A DNA stretch of 64,000 nt from positions 620,001-684,000 of the forward strand of contig NZ_UWPB01000001.1 of the NCBI RefSeq assembly GCF_900604945.1, read 5' to 3'. Position numbers and translations under genes: made by a program. Shown in pieces: positions 52,457 to 60,266 of this stretch; the first letter of the stretch is position 1, and each line of letters starts with the position of its first letter. The DNA comes from Ruminococcus sp. Marseille-P6503 (GTDB lineage Bacteria; Bacillota; Clostridia; Oscillospirales; Ruminococcaceae). A model generated the notes under the pieces. The model worked only from the letters and a program-made list of their open reading frames with translations, ran no database searches and had not been told where the DNA came from.

Positions 52457-52500
52457 TCCTTCAAACTAAATTTACAGCTTATAACAAAAGCTGCGCAATA

Positions 52501-52529
52501 ATTATAACATCTTAAAAAGCATTTGTCAA
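52501..52529 (-). promoter_or_regulatory. Consensus promoter of the ABC-F leader
   Basis: On the minus strand a perfect TTGACA (52524-52529) and TATAAT (52501-52506) have a 17-nt spacer; a strong constitutive promoter fits control by attenuation. Confidence 0.8.
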
Positions 52530-52624
52530 GAACAGAAAACAAGCTGTAAATGTACGCCTGACAAATACAATCGTATTTCACAAACGTACACAAAAAATTA
52601 ACACAAATTTAGCTGAATTGCACA

Positions 52625-52653
52625 TTGACTTGACTATAAAAAATATATATAAT
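52625..52653 (+). promoter_or_regulatory. Promoter of the aspartate kinase gene
   Basis: TTGACT (52625-52630) and TATAAT (52648-52653) have a 17-nt spacer. The leader is short, leaving no room for a lysine riboswitch. Confidence 0.65.
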
Positions 52654-52709
52654 TAAAAAGTACTTGTTTACAGGAAATAATTTATATGTGTGTAAGGGGA
52701 TTGAGTGCT

Positions 52710-54029
52710 TTGACAAAGGTTGTTAAATTCGGCGGCAGCTCGCTTGCAAGCGCCGAGCAGTTCAAAAAGGTAGGAGATATTATAAGGGCTGAGGATTCGC
52801 GGCGCTATGTTGTTCCGTCCGCTCCCGGAAAAAGATACTCCGCCGATACAAAGGTAACCGATATGCTCTATGCCTGCTATGATCTGGCGGCTAAGGGCAG
52901 GAATTTTGATGAGGAATTTGATCTTATCAAGGACAGATATTACGGTATCATTAACGATTTGGGACTGAAGCTTTCGCTTGAGGATGAATTTACTACTATC
53001 AAAGCCTGCTTCATCGGTAAAGCCGGCAGAGATTACGCGGCTTCAAGAGGCGAATATCTTAACGGAATCGTACTTGCCAAATATCTCGGATATGAGTTCG
53101 TTGACGCTGCCGACGTTATTTTCTTTAACGATTCGGGCGTTTTTGACGCTGAGCGTACCAACGAAGTGCTTTCCTCCAGGCTCGCGGGGATCGAACGGGC
53201 GGTAGTTCCCGGTTTTTACGGCTCTATGCCGAACGATACTATCAAAACCTTTTCGCGCGGAGGTTCGGACGTTACCGGCTCTATAGTCGCCGCGGCGGTC
53301 AGTGCGGATCTTTATGAAAACTGGACGGACGTTTCCGGTTTTCTGATCGCTGACCCCAGAATTATCGACAGCCCTCTCCCCATTACTACTATCACCTACA
53401 AGGAGCTGAGAGAGCTTTCGTATATGGGAGCGACCGTTCTTCATGAGGACGCTATTTTCCCTGTCCGCAAGGCTGGAATCCCTATCAATATCAAGAATAC
53501 CAACGCTCCTCTTGATCACGGCACGATGATTGTCGAGAGCACCTGTCAGAAGCCGCCGTTCACCATTACGGGAATTGCCGGAAAGAAGGGCTTTACAGTT
53601 ATCAATATCGAAAAGGATATGATGAACAGCGAGCTTGGCTTCGGCAGAAAGGTGCTTGAAGTGTTTGAAAAGAACGGTATTTCATTCGAGCATATGCCTT
53701 CCGGAATTGATACTATGAGCGTCATTGTCCATCAGGCGGAATTTGAACCTAAGGAGCAGGAGATACTCAGCGGCCTGCACAGAAATGTTCACCCTGATTC
53801 CATCGAGATCGAATCCGACCTTGCGCTTATTGCAGTCGTAGGCAGGGCCATGAAGTCAAATAGGGGAACCGCCGGCAGAATTTTCTCGGCTCTTGCCCAT
53901 GCGCACGTCAACGTAAAGATGATAGACCAGGGCTCCAGCGAGCTTAATATTATCGTAGGAGTAGAGGAAAAGGATTTTGACGCCGCAGTTAAGAGCATAT
54001 ACGAGATATTTGTAATCCACCAGCTTTAA
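52710..54029 (+). CDS. lysC: Aspartate kinase
   Basis: The 439-aa enzyme phosphorylates aspartate, the first step to lysine, threonine, methionine and diaminopimelate. It has KFGGSSLASAEQF at the N-terminus, SRGGSDVTGSIVAAAV and ENWTDVSGFLIADPRI of the catalytic domain, and two C-terminal ACT domains for feedback (TGIAGKKGFTVINIEKD and LIAVVGRAM). I chose TTG 52710, 9 nt after AAGGGGA; ATG 52686 lies upstream of that site. Confidence 0.94.
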   Translation: MTKVVKFGGSSLASAEQFKKVGDIIRAEDSRRYVVPSAPGKRYSADTKVTDMLYACYDLAAKGRNFDEEFDLIKDRYYGIINDLGLKLSLEDEFTTIKACFIGKAGRDYAASRGEYLNGIVLAKYLGYEFVDAADVIFFNDSGVFDAERTNEVLSSRLAGIERAVVPGFYGSMPNDTIKTFSRGGSDVTGSIVAAAVSADLYENWTDVSGFLIADPRIIDSPLPITTITYKELRELSYMGATVLHEDAIFPVRKAGIPINIKNTNAPLDHGTMIVESTCQKPPFTITGIAGKKGFTVINIEKDMMNSELGFGRKVLEVFEKNGISFEHMPSGIDTMSVIVHQAEFEPKEQEILSGLHRNVHPDSIEIESDLALIAVVGRAMKSNRGTAGRIFSALAHAHVNVKMIDQGSSELNIIVGVEEKDFDAAVKSIYEIFVIHQL

Positions 54030-54111
54030 ACCGCGGGCTTTTCTGAAAAAACATCGGATTTATTTTACTGCTCCGCTTGTTCAGGGCGGCTGTATTCCGA
54101 TTTTTGTCCTG

Positions 54112-54143
54112 AGCGTGTTTGGTTTTATCCAGACACGCTTTTT
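54112..54143 (+). terminator. Terminator after lysC
   Basis: An 11-bp stem (54112-54122 with 54129-54139, one G-T pair) is followed by T's. Confidence 0.8.
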
Positions 54144-54219
54144 GTATTGGCGCGTTAAATGTTATTGCAATAATTTAATCATTACAAAGAAAAGTAACAA
54201 AAATATGCTTTTATAACGC

Positions 54220-54248
54220 TTGAAATTTGTTAAGTATGTCGGTATAAT
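54220..54248 (+). promoter_or_regulatory. Promoter of the aldo/keto reductase gene
   Basis: TTGAAA (54220-54225) and TATAAT (54243-54248) have a 17-nt spacer. Confidence 0.65.
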
Positions 54249-54280
54249 AAATGAAATATATTATTTGGGAGGAAGTTTTT

Positions 54281-55417
54281 ATGGTTGATAAGCGTTTAAT
54301 GTCCGGTCTTGGAATCGAAACCTCGCTGCTTGGTTTTGGCTGTATGCGGTTCCCCACAGATCCTAAAGGCGCGATAGATGAAAAGACTGCTGAAAAAATG
54401 ATTGACGATGCAATCGCTGCAGGAGTAAACTACATAGATACAGCTTATCCGTATCATAACGGAGACAGCGAGCCGTTTGTCGGCAGAGTCCTCGGAAAAT
54501 ATCCCAGAGATTCGTATTTTCTTGCCACAAAGCTGCCCTGCTGGCAGGTGAATTCTCTGGAAGACGCCGAAAAGCTGTTTGATTCTCAGCTGGAACGGCT
54601 GAACAAGGATTATGTGGATTTCTACCTGCTTCATTCTCTCAATATTAATACATGGCGGAAGATGAAAGAGCTTGGCGTTATTGAATTTTGTGAAAAACTC
54701 AAAGCTGACGGAAAAATAAGATACCTTGGCTTTTCATTCCATGACAGCTATGAGGTCTTCGAAGAGATCCTGACTTACCGCAAATGGGATTTCTGCCAGA
54801 TTCAGCTTAACTATATGGATACCGGCGAGCAGGCGGGCATCAGAGGCTATGAGCTGACCGAAAAGCTCGGAGTGCCTCTTGTGATAATGGAGCCTGTCAA
54901 GGGCGGTTCTCTTGCCGTTCTTCCGGACGATATTACAGCGGAGTTCAAAAAGCTTGATCCTTCAGCTTCAACCGCCTCATGGGCAATGAGATGGGTAGGC
55001 TCTCTGCCTAATGTAAAGGTTATCCTCAGCGGAATGTCTGATGAATCTCAGGTAAAGGATAATCTTGAAACCTTTACCGATTTCAAACCTCTGAACGATG
55101 AGGAAAAGGCTGCCGTAGAGCGAATCGCCGGCTTGCTTGAGGCAAGAGTGAACAACGGCTGCACAGGCTGCAATTATTGTATGCCGTGTCCTGCCGGAGT
55201 AAATATACCGCGTAATTTCAAGATATGGAATACATACGGAATATATGAGAATGTAAATTCTACCAAGTGGCAGTGGGAACACGATATGGACGAGGCTCAG
55301 AAAGCCAAGAACTGTATCTCATGCGGAAAGTGTGAAAAAGCCTGCCCTCAGAAGCTTCAGATAAGAAGCGATCTCAAAAAGCTTCAGAGTCAGCTTGACG
55401 GACTGTGTTATAAATAG
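54281..55417 (+). CDS. Aldo/keto reductase with C-terminal 4Fe-4S ferredoxin domain
   Basis: The 378-aa protein has the AKR TIM barrel (LGFGCMRFPTD, NYIDTAYPYHNGDSE, DFYLLHSLN) with catalytic Asp, Tyr and Lys in the expected places, then a C-terminal ferredoxin domain with cysteine motifs CTGCNYCMPCPAG and CISCGKCEKACPQ. This AKR-plus-Fe-S class is common in anaerobes; substrates are mostly unknown. ATG 54281 has GGGAGGAAG upstream. Confidence 0.93.
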   Translation: MVDKRLMSGLGIETSLLGFGCMRFPTDPKGAIDEKTAEKMIDDAIAAGVNYIDTAYPYHNGDSEPFVGRVLGKYPRDSYFLATKLPCWQVNSLEDAEKLFDSQLERLNKDYVDFYLLHSLNINTWRKMKELGVIEFCEKLKADGKIRYLGFSFHDSYEVFEEILTYRKWDFCQIQLNYMDTGEQAGIRGYELTEKLGVPLVIMEPVKGGSLAVLPDDITAEFKKLDPSASTASWAMRWVGSLPNVKVILSGMSDESQVKDNLETFTDFKPLNDEEKAAVERIAGLLEARVNNGCTGCNYCMPCPAGVNIPRNFKIWNTYGIYENVNSTKWQWEHDMDEAQKAKNCISCGKCEKACPQKLQIRSDLKKLQSQLDGLCYK

Positions 55418-55485
55418 CAGGCTTATCCGAAGCGGTATCGGAAGAAGCTTTATCTGAATTTTCTCCAACACACATAAATACAAAA

Positions 55486-55493
55486 AAGGAGGT
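55486..55493 (+). promoter_or_regulatory. Strong Shine-Dalgarno placed before a hairpin
   Basis: AAGGAGGT (55486-55493) has no usual start codon at normal distance. It lies 4 bases before a 15-bp hairpin whose far end touches ATG 55551, so folding would bring it to normal spacing from that AUG. Confidence 0.6.
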
Positions 55494-55497
55494 TCAT

Positions 55498-55550
55498 ATT
55501 CTCCGAAGCGGCGTGTAAAGCCTTGATTATAGGGTGCTGCTTCGGGGGAT
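55498..55550 (+). promoter_or_regulatory. 15-bp hairpin between Shine-Dalgarno and AUG of the ECF gene
   Basis: Bases 55498-55512 pair with 55536-55550 (12 Watson-Crick and 3 G-U pairs) around a 23-nt loop. The 3' arm contains GGGGGAT directly before ATG 55551. The stem could splice the upstream ribosome site to the AUG, or hide the G-run, or be part of a ligand-binding element. Confidence 0.65.
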
Positions 55551-56123
55551 ATGGTCATTAATATGACTGCTAGAAAAATCACCTGCGGCGGACTGATGAT
55601 AGCTTTTGCTATACTTTTGCCTCAGGCGTTTCATCTGACCGGAATCCCACAGTCGGGTCAGGTCTTTCTTCCTATGCATATTCCGGTGCTTTTAAGCGGC
55701 TTTGCGCTGGGGCCTGTGTTCGGGATTTGCATCGGCGCGTTTGCTCCCGTTATAAGCTCGCTTCTGACAGGAATGCCCGATTCCGCCAGACTGCCGTTTA
55801 TGATTGCAGAGCTGGCGGCTTACGGATTTATGAGCGGCTTGCTTTATAATACCTTAGGTTTAAGACGCAGAAAAGGCGGAATATATATTTCCCTTATAAG
55901 CTCCATGATATTCGGACGGCTTGTATACGCAGGTTCGCTGTTCTTTGCCGCGGAGGTACTTAACGTTAAGGGCGTTGCCGCCGTTATGGCTATTCAGGCG
56001 GCAGTTACCGGAATTTACGGAATCGCTATTCAGCTGATTTTTATTCCCGCATTGATTTATTCGCTTGAAAGGAGCGGTTATCTTGACTCAAGATTTAGAA
56101 AGAGCCAGAAGTCTGCTGTCTGA
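55551..56123 (+). CDS. ECF transporter S-component
   Basis: The 190-aa integral membrane protein has about five or six helices and the S-component pattern (TARKITCGGLMIAFAILLP, MHIPVLLSGFALGPVFGICIGAFAPVISSLLTGMP). Such proteins bind a vitamin or metal and share the EcfA/EcfT energising module, which is not in this window. The ligand cannot be told. ATG 55551 directly follows a regulatory hairpin; ATG 55563 is an alternative. The end overlaps the DUF1893 gene. Confidence 0.87.
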   Translation: MVINMTARKITCGGLMIAFAILLPQAFHLTGIPQSGQVFLPMHIPVLLSGFALGPVFGICIGAFAPVISSLLTGMPDSARLPFMIAELAAYGFMSGLLYNTLGLRRRKGGIYISLISSMIFGRLVYAGSLFFAAEVLNVKGVAAVMAIQAAVTGIYGIAIQLIFIPALIYSLERSGYLDSRFRKSQKSAV

Positions 56124-56514
56124 GGACGGCAACACATTCTGCGTGGTCAAAAACGAGTATGTTATTACATCTCAGTCTAAAGGAGTCGCTCCTGTTATAG
56201 ATATACTTGGAAACGAGCCGGAATTTTTAGAGGGGGCTTCGGCGGCCGATAAGGTAATAGGAAAGTCGTCGGCGCTGCTGCTCGTTCTCGGCAATGTGAA
56301 GGAAGCGTATGCCGAAATTATCAGCGGACACGCGTTGAAGGTTCTGGAGGGCAATAATATACCCGTTGAGTATAACAGGCTTGTTCCCTACATCAAAAAC
56401 AGATCAAAAACCGGTATGTGCCCGATGGAGAAGGCTGTTCTGGAAACCGACGATCCGGAGGAGGCTTTTGATATACTCAGAAAAAAGATGGATGAAATGA
56501 GGGCATACCGCTGA
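56083..56514 (+). CDS. DUF1893 family protein
   Basis: The 143-aa protein matches DUF1893: TQDLERARSLLSEDGNTFCVVKN, GVAPVIDILGNEPEFLEGASAADKVIGKSSALLL and the CPMEKAV motif near the end. Relatives have a cytidine-deaminase-like fold. The start is TTG 56083, with AAGGAG 10 nt upstream inside the ECF gene; the two genes overlap by 41 bases. Its link with the S-component suggests a role with the same ligand. Confidence 0.85.
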   Translation: MTQDLERARSLLSEDGNTFCVVKNEYVITSQSKGVAPVIDILGNEPEFLEGASAADKVIGKSSALLLVLGNVKEAYAEIISGHALKVLEGNNIPVEYNRLVPYIKNRSKTGMCPMEKAVLETDDPEEAFDILRKKMDEMRAYR

Positions 56515-56554
56515 TTGTATGACATTACGGATAACGGATTTTCTTATCGGTAAT

Positions 56555-56600
56555 AATGCCGTACGGAGCCTTGAAGCAGGCTTTTGACGGCATTTATTTT
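56555..56600 (+). terminator. Terminator after the DUF1893 gene
   Basis: AATGCCGT (56555-56562) pairs with ACGGCATT (56587-56594), with an inner GCCT/AGGC stem, followed by a T-rich tract. Confidence 0.6.
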
Positions 56601-56716
56601 GTTGTAACAGCATTTTGCCGGCTGTATGTTTTACTCAGTTTTGCAGGTAGGTTTTTCGTATACTGTCCGTAATGATCGGCATATAAAAGTGATGACGTAA
56701 AAAACTCCTTGAGTTA

Positions 56717-56745
56717 TTGACATATGTTCAAAACAGTGCTATAAT
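56717..56745 (+). promoter_or_regulatory. Consensus promoter of the DUF134-NifX pair
   Basis: A perfect TTGACA (56717-56722) and TATAAT (56740-56745) have a 17-nt spacer. Confidence 0.78.
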
Positions 56746-56775
56746 TTATCTGATGATTGCAGAGGGGGATTTGCT

Positions 56776-57117
56776 TTGCCAAGGCCGCAGAAGTGCAGAC
56801 ATATTTGCTCAAAGCCTGTTATATGCAGGTTTGAGCCGGTTGGGAACGGCGCCGGAAAATCCGTTGTGATAGGATATGACGAATATGAGGCGGTAAGACT
56901 GCTTGACTACGAAAGTCTGTCGCAGGAGGAGTGCGCTCTTAGAATGAGAGTTTCCCGTCCTACCGTTACAAGAATGTATGAATCTGCCAGAAAAAAGCTT
57001 GCCGACGCGCTTGTAAACGGCAAAAGCATCGTGATAGACGGAGGAGATGTAACCGTATGTCCGAAGCTAAGACCTGAATGCAGAATCAAAAGCTGTTGTC
57101 ATCGCGGAAAACTATAG
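56776..57117 (+). CDS. DUF134 family DNA-binding protein
   Basis: The 113-aa protein matches DUF134: MPRPQKCRHICSKP, VVIGYDEYEAVRLLDYESLSQEECALRM and a helix-turn-helix MRVSRPTVTRMYESARKKLADAL like sigma-70 region 4. Cysteine pairs at both ends (CRHIC, CRIKSCC) may bind metal. It usually sits next to NifX/NifB-type Fe-S proteins, as here, and probably controls them. The start is TTG 56776 with AGAGGGGGA upstream. Confidence 0.88.
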   Translation: MPRPQKCRHICSKPVICRFEPVGNGAGKSVVIGYDEYEAVRLLDYESLSQEECALRMRVSRPTVTRMYESARKKLADALVNGKSIVIDGGDVTVCPKLRPECRIKSCCHRGKL

Positions 57118-57140
57118 CATAATTGAAAGGAAATGTTGTT

Positions 57141-57536
57141 ATGAAAATTGCGGTAACCTATGAGAACGGAATGGTATTCCAGCACTTCGGTCATACGGAG
57201 CAGTTCAAAATTTATGAGATTGAGGATAATAGTATCAGGGCTTCGGAAATTACGGATACAAACGGAAGCGGTCATGGAGCTTTGGCTGGATTTCTTGCAC
57301 AGAACGGAGTTGACGCGCTTATATGCGGCGGAATCGGCGGCGGCGCTAAAACGGCTTTGGCTCAGGCAGGCATTACTCTGTACTGCGGAGTTTCTGGTGA
57401 TTGCGATAAGGCGGTAAACGACCTGCTTGCAGGCAGCCTTGTATTCAATCCTGATTTTATGTGCACGCATCATTCTCACGGGGAATCCCGCGAATGCGGT
57501 TCACATTCCTGCGGCGGAGGAAAATGCGGCTCATGA
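57141..57536 (+). CDS. NifX/NifB-type dinitrogenase iron-molybdenum cofactor family protein
   Basis: The 131-aa protein has the NifX fold (MKIAVTYENGMVFQHFGHTEQFKIYEI, NGVDALICGGIGGGAKTALAQAG) and a C-terminal metal-binding tail dense in His and Cys (CTHHSHGE, CGSHSCGGGKCGS). Genes like this in non-fixing Clostridia carry metal or Fe-S clusters for unknown clients. ATG 57141 has AAAGGAA upstream. Confidence 0.88.
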   Translation: MKIAVTYENGMVFQHFGHTEQFKIYEIEDNSIRASEITDTNGSGHGALAGFLAQNGVDALICGGIGGGAKTALAQAGITLYCGVSGDCDKAVNDLLAGSLVFNPDFMCTHHSHGESRECGSHSCGGGKCGS

Positions 57537-57600
57537 TCCTGACCGGGCAAATTTGTTTTTTTCATACTCTCTGGCGGATATAAATCAATACAAGCACACA

Positions 57601-57625
57601 AGGCGGCCGTATGACCGCCTGTTTT
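57601..57625 (+). terminator. Terminator after the NifX gene
   Basis: AGGCGG/CCGCCT (57601-57606 with 57615-57620) with an 8-nt loop is followed by GTTTT. Confidence 0.72.
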
Positions 57626-57714
57626 ATTGCAAATAATTATGGCGAAAAGCCGGTAACCGAGGACGACCTGATATTTTTCTTTTACGCGTATCAGCAATTT
57701 ACCTGTAAAAACGC

Positions 57715-57743
57715 TTGCGTTTTCTTTGGAATTGTTATATAAT
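57715..57743 (+). promoter_or_regulatory. Promoter of the murD operon
   Basis: TTGCGT (57715-57720) and TATAAT (57738-57743) have a 17-nt spacer. Confidence 0.6.
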
Positions 57744-57824
57744 AAAATAGTATAGGTGTGCGTTCTGTAATTTCAGAATAAATCATTATACGTCAACATA
57801 ATGTGACTGTTAGGAGATTGGATT

Positions 57825-59216
57825 ATGACTAAAGCACAGAGATTTTTTACATCTATTAAAGATAAAAAAACAGCGTTTATAGGCGTCGGCGTAAGTCATA
57901 CGGAGCTTATCAAGCTGTTTCTTTCCAAGGGCATAAGCGTTGTTATATGCGATAAAAAGGACGAGGATCATTTTGATCCCGATCTGTACGAGGAGCTTTC
58001 CGCCAGGGGAGCTGAGTTTTCGCTCGGCGAAAATTATCTTGACGCTATTTTCAGCTGTGATATAGTTTTCAGAACGCCGGGAATGTATTACAATGACGAA
58101 ACGCTGACAAGAGCGAGAAAAGCGGGCATAGTTATAACTTCCGAAATGGAGGTATTCTTTGAGCTGTGTCCCTGCAGAATTTACGGAGTTACCGGTTCGG
58201 ACGGTAAAACCACTACCACTACTATTATCAGCGAGCTTCTCAAAGCAGAAGGCAGAAGAGTACATATAGGCGGCAATATAGGAAAGGCGCTGCTGCCTAT
58301 AGTTGAAACCATTTCTGAATCGGACGCCGCCGTTGTGGAGCTTTCGAGCTTTCAGCTTATTTCCATGAGAAGCTCTCCGGACGTAGCGGTTATTACAAAT
58401 ATCACACCGAATCATCTTAACGTACACGGCACTATGGAGGAATATATAGACGCTAAATGCAATATCCTTCGGCACCAGAACGCCTTTTCAAGAACCGTTC
58501 TAAGCTGGGACAACGAAACCGCAAGAAATCTGAGCGGGCTTGTAAGGGGAGACCTTGCGTATTTCAGCAGACGTGAAAAGGTTGAAAACGGAAGCTTTCT
58601 GAATGAAAACGGTATACTTTGCTACAGCGACCGGGGAAAAGTTACGGAAATTCTGGATATGAAGGATATACGTATCCCGGGAATGCACAACGTTGAAAAT
58701 TACCTTACCGCTATAGCGGCTGTCTGGGGCGCGGTCAAGGCGGAAACCGTCAGAAAGGTAGCAAAGGAATTCAACGGAGTTGAGCACCGTATAGAATTTG
58801 TAAGAGAGCTTGACGGAGTGAGATATTACAATAACTCGATCGCTTCCAGCCCTACGAGGGTTCTCGCTTGCCTTGCCTCCTTTGACCAGAAACAGATACT
58901 TATTCAGGGCGGCTCCGATAAGGGAATTTCCTTTGAGCCGATGGCTGATGAAATCTGCAGAAAGTGCAAGGCGCTTATCCTGATGGGAGAAACCGCCCAG
59001 AAGATTCAGGACGCGGTAACGTCCTCTCCGCTTTATAAAAAAGGAGAGCCTAAGATCGTAAGGGTAAATAATATGCAGGAGGCTGTCAATGCGGCTCACG
59101 ACTATGCGGAGAGCGGCGATATAGTTTCCCTTTCTCCGGCCTGCGCAAGCTTTGATATGTACCGTATGTTTGAAGAGAGAGGAAATCACTTCAAGCAGCT
59201 TGTAAATGAACTTTGA
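57825..59216 (+). CDS. murD: UDP-N-acetylmuramoylalanine-D-glutamate ligase
   Basis: MurD adds D-Glu to UDP-MurNAc-L-Ala in the cytoplasm. The 463-aa protein has the Mur ligase ATP site GVTGSDGKTTTTT, the VVELSSFQL segment, ITPNHLNVHGTMEEYIDAK and EHRIEFV, and ends with SLSPACASFDMYRMFEERGNHF. It stands away from a dcw cluster and heads an operon with two aminopeptidases. TTAGGAGAT precedes the ATG. Confidence 0.95.
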   Translation: MTKAQRFFTSIKDKKTAFIGVGVSHTELIKLFLSKGISVVICDKKDEDHFDPDLYEELSARGAEFSLGENYLDAIFSCDIVFRTPGMYYNDETLTRARKAGIVITSEMEVFFELCPCRIYGVTGSDGKTTTTTIISELLKAEGRRVHIGGNIGKALLPIVETISESDAAVVELSSFQLISMRSSPDVAVITNITPNHLNVHGTMEEYIDAKCNILRHQNAFSRTVLSWDNETARNLSGLVRGDLAYFSRREKVENGSFLNENGILCYSDRGKVTEILDMKDIRIPGMHNVENYLTAIAAVWGAVKAETVRKVAKEFNGVEHRIEFVRELDGVRYYNNSIASSPTRVLACLASFDQKQILIQGGSDKGISFEPMADEICRKCKALILMGETAQKIQDAVTSSPLYKKGEPKIVRVNNMQEAVNAAHDYAESGDIVSLSPACASFDMYRMFEERGNHFKQLVNEL

Positions 59217-59234
59217 TTATAAGGAAATATATTT

Positions 59235-60266
59235 ATGATGGATACTGTTGAGATTTTATCCCGCCTTACCGACGCTTGCGGAGTTTCTGGCAGTGAGCGG
59301 CAGGCGGCGAAGGCAGCGGCAGGACTTTTAAAGGAATACGGAGAGGTAAAGGTCTGTCCTGTTACCGGAACGGTTTTCTGTAAAGCGGGAAGCTTTGACG
59401 AAGCCAGACCGACGATCCTGCTTGATGCTCATATTGACGAGATAGGAATGATCGTTACCTATATAACCGATGAGGGATTTTTAAAGGCTGCCGCCTGCGG
59501 AGGAATCGACGGCAGAGCGCTTCTGGCTCAGCGCGTCACGGTTTACGGACGTGAAAGGCTGACAGGTATCGTTGTTTCAACGCCGCCTCACCTTGAAAAG
59601 GACAATACCGCGGCTGTTTCCGTCGACGATATTTATATTGATGTGGGAATGCCGAAGGAACGGGCGGAAAAGCTGATACGTCCGGGAGATCGGGCGCTTA
59701 TCGAAACAGGACTGAACAGGCTGTGCGGCGGAAGGGTCACGTCTAAGGCTCTTGATAACCGTGCCGGCGCGGCTGTTGTCCTGAAAACTCTGGAGCTTAT
59801 AAAGAACAGGAAAACCGCTTTTAACGTTTGCGCAATGCTTTCTGCTCAGGAGGAGACCGGAGAGCGTGGGGCGAAAACCGGAGCATATACTGTGAATGCG
59901 GATATGGCTGTAGTTATCGACGTTTCCTTTGCGAAAACTTACGGCGAGCAGGAAGAGAACTGCGGAGTTTTGGGCGGCGGTCCCATGATAGGAATTGCCC
60001 CGTCGCTTTCTTCGGCAATGTCGCGCCGAATGATTGATATTGCAAAAGAAAAAGGTATTCCGTATCAGCTTGAGGTTATGAGCGGAACTACAGGCACAAA
60101 TGCGGACGCTATAGGAGTTTCCCGCAGCGGAGTCATGACCGTAACGGTATCCGTACCTGAAAAGCATATGCACACTCCCGCGGAGATCGTCGATATTGCG
60201 GATATTGAAAATTCGGCGGCGCTTATTGCGGAATTTTTGGAAAGCGCAGGTGATATCAATGCTTGA
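59235..60266 (+). CDS. M42-family metallo-aminopeptidase (first copy)
   Basis: The 343-aa protein has the two-metal site of M42 peptidases/glucanases: LLDAHIDEIGMIVTYI, KALDNRAGAAVVL, AQEETGERGAKTGAY, VIDVSFA and the final HMHTPAEIVDI. Members form 12-subunit cytosolic cages that trim peptides. It starts at ATG 59235 (or 59238) and overlaps the second copy by 8 bases, giving a coupled pair. Confidence 0.92.
   Translation: MMDTVEILSRLTDACGVSGSERQAAKAAAGLLKEYGEVKVCPVTGTVFCKAGSFDEARPTILLDAHIDEIGMIVTYITDEGFLKAAACGGIDGRALLAQRVTVYGRERLTGIVVSTPPHLEKDNTAAVSVDDIYIDVGMPKERAEKLIRPGDRALIETGLNRLCGGRVTSKALDNRAGAAVVLKTLELIKNRKTAFNVCAMLSAQEETGERGAKTGAYTVNADMAVVIDVSFAKTYGEQEENCGVLGGGPMIGIAPSLSSAMSRRMIDIAKEKGIPYQLEVMSGTTGTNADAIGVSRSGVMTVTVSVPEKHMHTPAEIVDIADIENSAALIAEFLESAGDINA

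Larger units (their letters stand above)
52248..52494 (-). promoter_or_regulatory. Transcription attenuator leader of the ABC-F gene
   Basis: The ~245-nt leader contains a mini-ORF near its 5' part, several hairpins and a terminator right before the ribosome site. Four segments share complementary cores: ATCCTGC (52436-52430), GCAGGAT (52370-52364), the terminator 5' arm with GCAGGA (52293-52283) and 3' arm with TCCTGC (52274-52264). Segment 1 can hold 2 so the terminator forms; if 2 is freed it can pair with the 3' arm and block the terminator. Confidence 0.72.

Noticed and set aside
52530-52709. Lysine riboswitch upstream of aspartate kinase
   Set aside because: The promoter lies at 52625-52653, leaving a leader of about 50 nt, too short for that riboswitch.
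55418-55550. Known riboswitch class (THF, preQ1) before the ECF S-component
   Set aside because: The conserved bases of those aptamers were not found; only the hairpin between ribosome site and AUG is supported.
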